Source: Chara braunii (Eukaryota; Streptophyta; Charophyceae; Charales; Characeae). From it: 46,431 nt of DNA. The DNA lies in NCBI GenBank assembly GCA_003427395.1, contig BFEA01000004.1, positions 583,258 to 629,688 on the forward strand, written 5' to 3'. Of the stretch, positions 44,313-46,431 are shown piece by piece (position 1 is the stretch's first letter; the number at the start of each line of letters is the position of its first letter). The position numbers were made by a program, and so were the translations under genes. Under the pieces are notes generated by a model. That model worked only from the letters and a program-made list of their open reading frames with translations. It had not been told where the DNA came from and did no database searches.

Positions 44313-44760
44313 CCTCCCAATAATTCCCTTCCTCGTGAGGGCCGGTAGGTGGGGACCTTCCAGTTCCCTCCTGCCTCCCTGTTCCTTCCATCACTTCTGC
44401 CCCCTTGCCTCAGGGTTTACGCGCTGGCTACGACTTTTGCGTCCACGTCTCTCCATACAGCTCCTTTGCTTCCCTACTCTACCTCCTCAGAACGCCTCCA
44501 ACGAACTCTTCTTCTTTCTGGGGGACCGGGGGTAACTCCCCACCTTTCCTTGCAAACCTATGGCTTAAGCCAGTCAGCCATATCCGCCTCGTGACAGGGC
44601 GATGGTGCAAAGAACCAGGGGACTATCAACGCCGGTAGGTCCCTGGTAGGTGGCACGGATTCTGCCGAAGCCGAAGTCCGGTCGTGCAGCGGCGGAGCGC
44701 ATTGGCGCCGACCGGTGGCGCCGACCGGTGCTAGGCCCTGGCCCCCCGTGGCGTCCTCGT
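44313..44760 (-). other. LINE I 5' leader
   Basis: GC-rich untranslated region upstream of ORF1 on the minus strand. It contains a direct repeat of ACCGGTCGGCGCC (about 44704-44730 on the plus strand). No promoter element could be identified. Confidence 0.45.
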
Positions 44761-46360
44761 TGCTCTTTTGGAAATATAACTTCTTTATTAAAAAATAAAT
44801 AAAAATAAAAATAATGCTATGGACTTCAGCAAAACAGCATGAAAAAGAATGCATGTTTGTAGCATGGTTGACATCATCAGCATTCCATAAATGCAAACCT
44901 TAGAACTACATCCTGGGAAAGGTCTGAGCAACGAGGTAGCCTGCTTCTGCGTTCCTATAGAAAATGGGCCAAGGTTCAACTCAGTGAGTAATAAGGTTTA
45001 CACCATCCTGGCAACAGGGCTGTCAGAAAGTACCTGCCCGACCTCGTACTCCAGGTGCATATCATGCATCTGGCTGTCTACATGAGGAGAGACATGCCTC
45101 TGGATTATCGAGCCTACCCATTCTGGTTCAGTACTGACCTCGTTCTAGTTGAAGAGGCGATTCCGCCCCGGCACCCCCGTGGAAATGTGAAGGGTGTCAA
45201 GGTCAGACCCCCCCCGAAGGTGAGAAGGGAGAGGATTTCTATTCTATGATGTCGATCGAAAGACACGCAGCCGGCACAAAATACACAAAATACTGCCGTA
45301 CACAAAATACTGCCGACTGCCGACTAACTACGGTAGCTGCGACCCTCGAAGTTGGCAGCGATCGGGGCGTCGAGAAAGGTTTCACGAGTTTTCTCAACTC
45401 AACCTGTCCTTCGGAGTTTAGTTCGAAATTTTCGGGGCCCCGCCACTGCCATGGGAACCCCCCGCCGGAGAGACTGCAGCACAGCAAATTCAAGTGGAGT
45501 GTATTATGCTTGTCGGGAGCTCAGTCGAGCCGGCGCCGCATGTGTATGCGTCAGAGCTTGCTACCGCCAGCAGCGAAGCGCCAGCAGCGCGTCGTACTCG
45601 AAGCGGAATAGAGATCGAGATCGGGCTGCAGCAGGCAGTCACGGCAGACACTGTGGAATGGGGCAGTCGCAAAAGGCGGGGATTCAGAAGGCGGGGGCGA
45701 GGGTGTGTGTGCGGGAGGAACAGATTTGGAGGGGAAAGAACAGCAGCAGGCTGGTGAGTCATACTACAGGCGGAAACGGGGAACTGGGCGGGGTTGGCGC
45801 CAGTAGTCAATGTTTGTTACGGTACGGTGTAGTGGGGGAGAGGGGTTAGTAGTCAATGACTCAATGTTAGTGGTCGGAGCCGGGCTGGTGCGCGCTACCA
45901 GCCAAGTCGATCCCGCCTAGGAAGGTCGTGAGCTGGCTGAGACAGCGCTCTAAAATCCAGCCGGTTCCAGCCCGCAAGTAAAGGCAGGTTTCCAGGTCTT
46001 TTGACGGCTGCAAAGGGTTGATTGCCAGTCTGACGTAGGGGTAGCTCACAACGCAGTCGATCATCGAGACAGAACTAACTAGCGATGGAGGTTTAGTTGT
46101 TGCCATGGAAGGCAGAGAACAAGAGTAGGTGAGCTAACCGAAGTGGTGACAACGGGCGGATTGGCTTGCACTGAGCCGCGCAAGCTAATTCAGTCGTTCG
46201 TGTGGCTATGTGATTCTAACGACTGGATCGCTTGCTCCCTGTAACCGAGCGGCTGGCGTGCTGAGCTGTGCTGCATGTCGAGGGAGAACGTCCTCGATTG
46301 ACGAGACGGGGCACGAGCAAGAGGCGGGTTTGGAGCTGCACGCGATCATCTCCAGCATCG

Positions 46361-46363
<3 letters not shown>
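44761..46363. other. Unassigned GC-richer stretch
   Basis: No gene recognised. The plus-strand frame at 45055-45249 (RRDMPLDYRAYPFWFSTDLV, then LVEEAIPPRHPRG) reads like protein but matches nothing I know. It is preceded by another frame at 44891-45085 (ACFCVPIENGPRFNSVSNKV). They could be decayed exons. A short duplication with CACAAAATACTGCCG lies at 45286-45315. Confidence 0.35.

Positions 46364-46431
<68 letters not shown>
46364..46431. repeat. (GA)n microsatellite
   Basis: Pure GA run reaching the end of the window; its right end is not visible. Confidence 0.97.

Larger units (their letters stand above)
40434..44760 (-). mobile_element. LINE I: L1-type retrotransposon, internally deleted
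   Basis: On the minus strand, in order: a 5' leader (about 44760-44313), ORF1 with a CCHC knuckle, a second frame, then ORF2 with the ends of an endonuclease and of a reverse transcriptase. Two internal deletions removed most of the endonuclease and the first half of the reverse transcriptase. The 5' border is inferred from the change at about 44760 from GC-rich to A/T-rich sequence. No poly(A) tail or target duplication was found at the 3' side, where the MITE lies. It is less decayed than LINE II, so it is younger. Confidence 0.85.

Overview
This is a repeat-dominated stretch of a eukaryotic nuclear genome from the green-plant lineage (Streptophyta). Two things point there: the L1-type LINEs, whose ORF1 has the plant DUF4283-plus-CCHC-knuckle layout, and a fragment of a plant-type mitochondrial atp6. 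The species cannot be fixed; a charophyte alga or early-diverging land plant would fit. No intact host gene, rRNA, tRNA or CRISPR array could be supported. Most open frames are chance products of repeats. Ambiguous bases lie at 6283, 6291 and 21578.

Layout. 1-9.4 kb is mostly featureless, with an (AC)n run, a relic of a small hAT-like element (6534-6850) and a divergent repeat (7.70-8.14 kb) whose relative lies at 20.57-21.06 kb. 9.4-11.9 kb holds three back-to-back tandem systems: a 449-bp duplication built on a GGCAGC(A/G)C motif, a decayed array of about 104 bp, and three tandem hairpins. 12.2-15.3 kb is GC-richer with unassigned open frames. 15.6-16.4 kb is a complete 755-bp element (family B). 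18.4-20.0 kb is a G-rich repeat (E) split by another element (F, 19231-19702). 20.1-20.5 kb is a tandem repeat, 22.99-24.04 kb a 52-bp minisatellite, and 26.0-27.06 kb a second E repeat. At 29.0-29.6 kb a truncated B element carries an inserted A element. From about 32.6 to 39.9 kb an old minus-strand LINE (LINE II) is interrupted by A, C and D elements and by a mitochondrial atp6 fragment. 39.93-40.43 kb is a palindromic MITE with TA flanks. 40.43-44.76 kb is a younger minus-strand LINE (LINE I) with two large internal deletions. The window ends in a (GA)n run.

Main observation. At least five families of short non-autonomous elements (A, B, C, D, F) have different terminal repeats and different GC-rich arms, yet share one internal core of about 75-85 bp followed by a T-tract. 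Eleven core copies can be read. Seven copies have 8-bp target-site duplications (four exact, three imperfect), the hAT signature. Families C and D have nearly the same core but unrelated arms, as if ends had been swapped around a retained centre. No transposase is encoded in the window.
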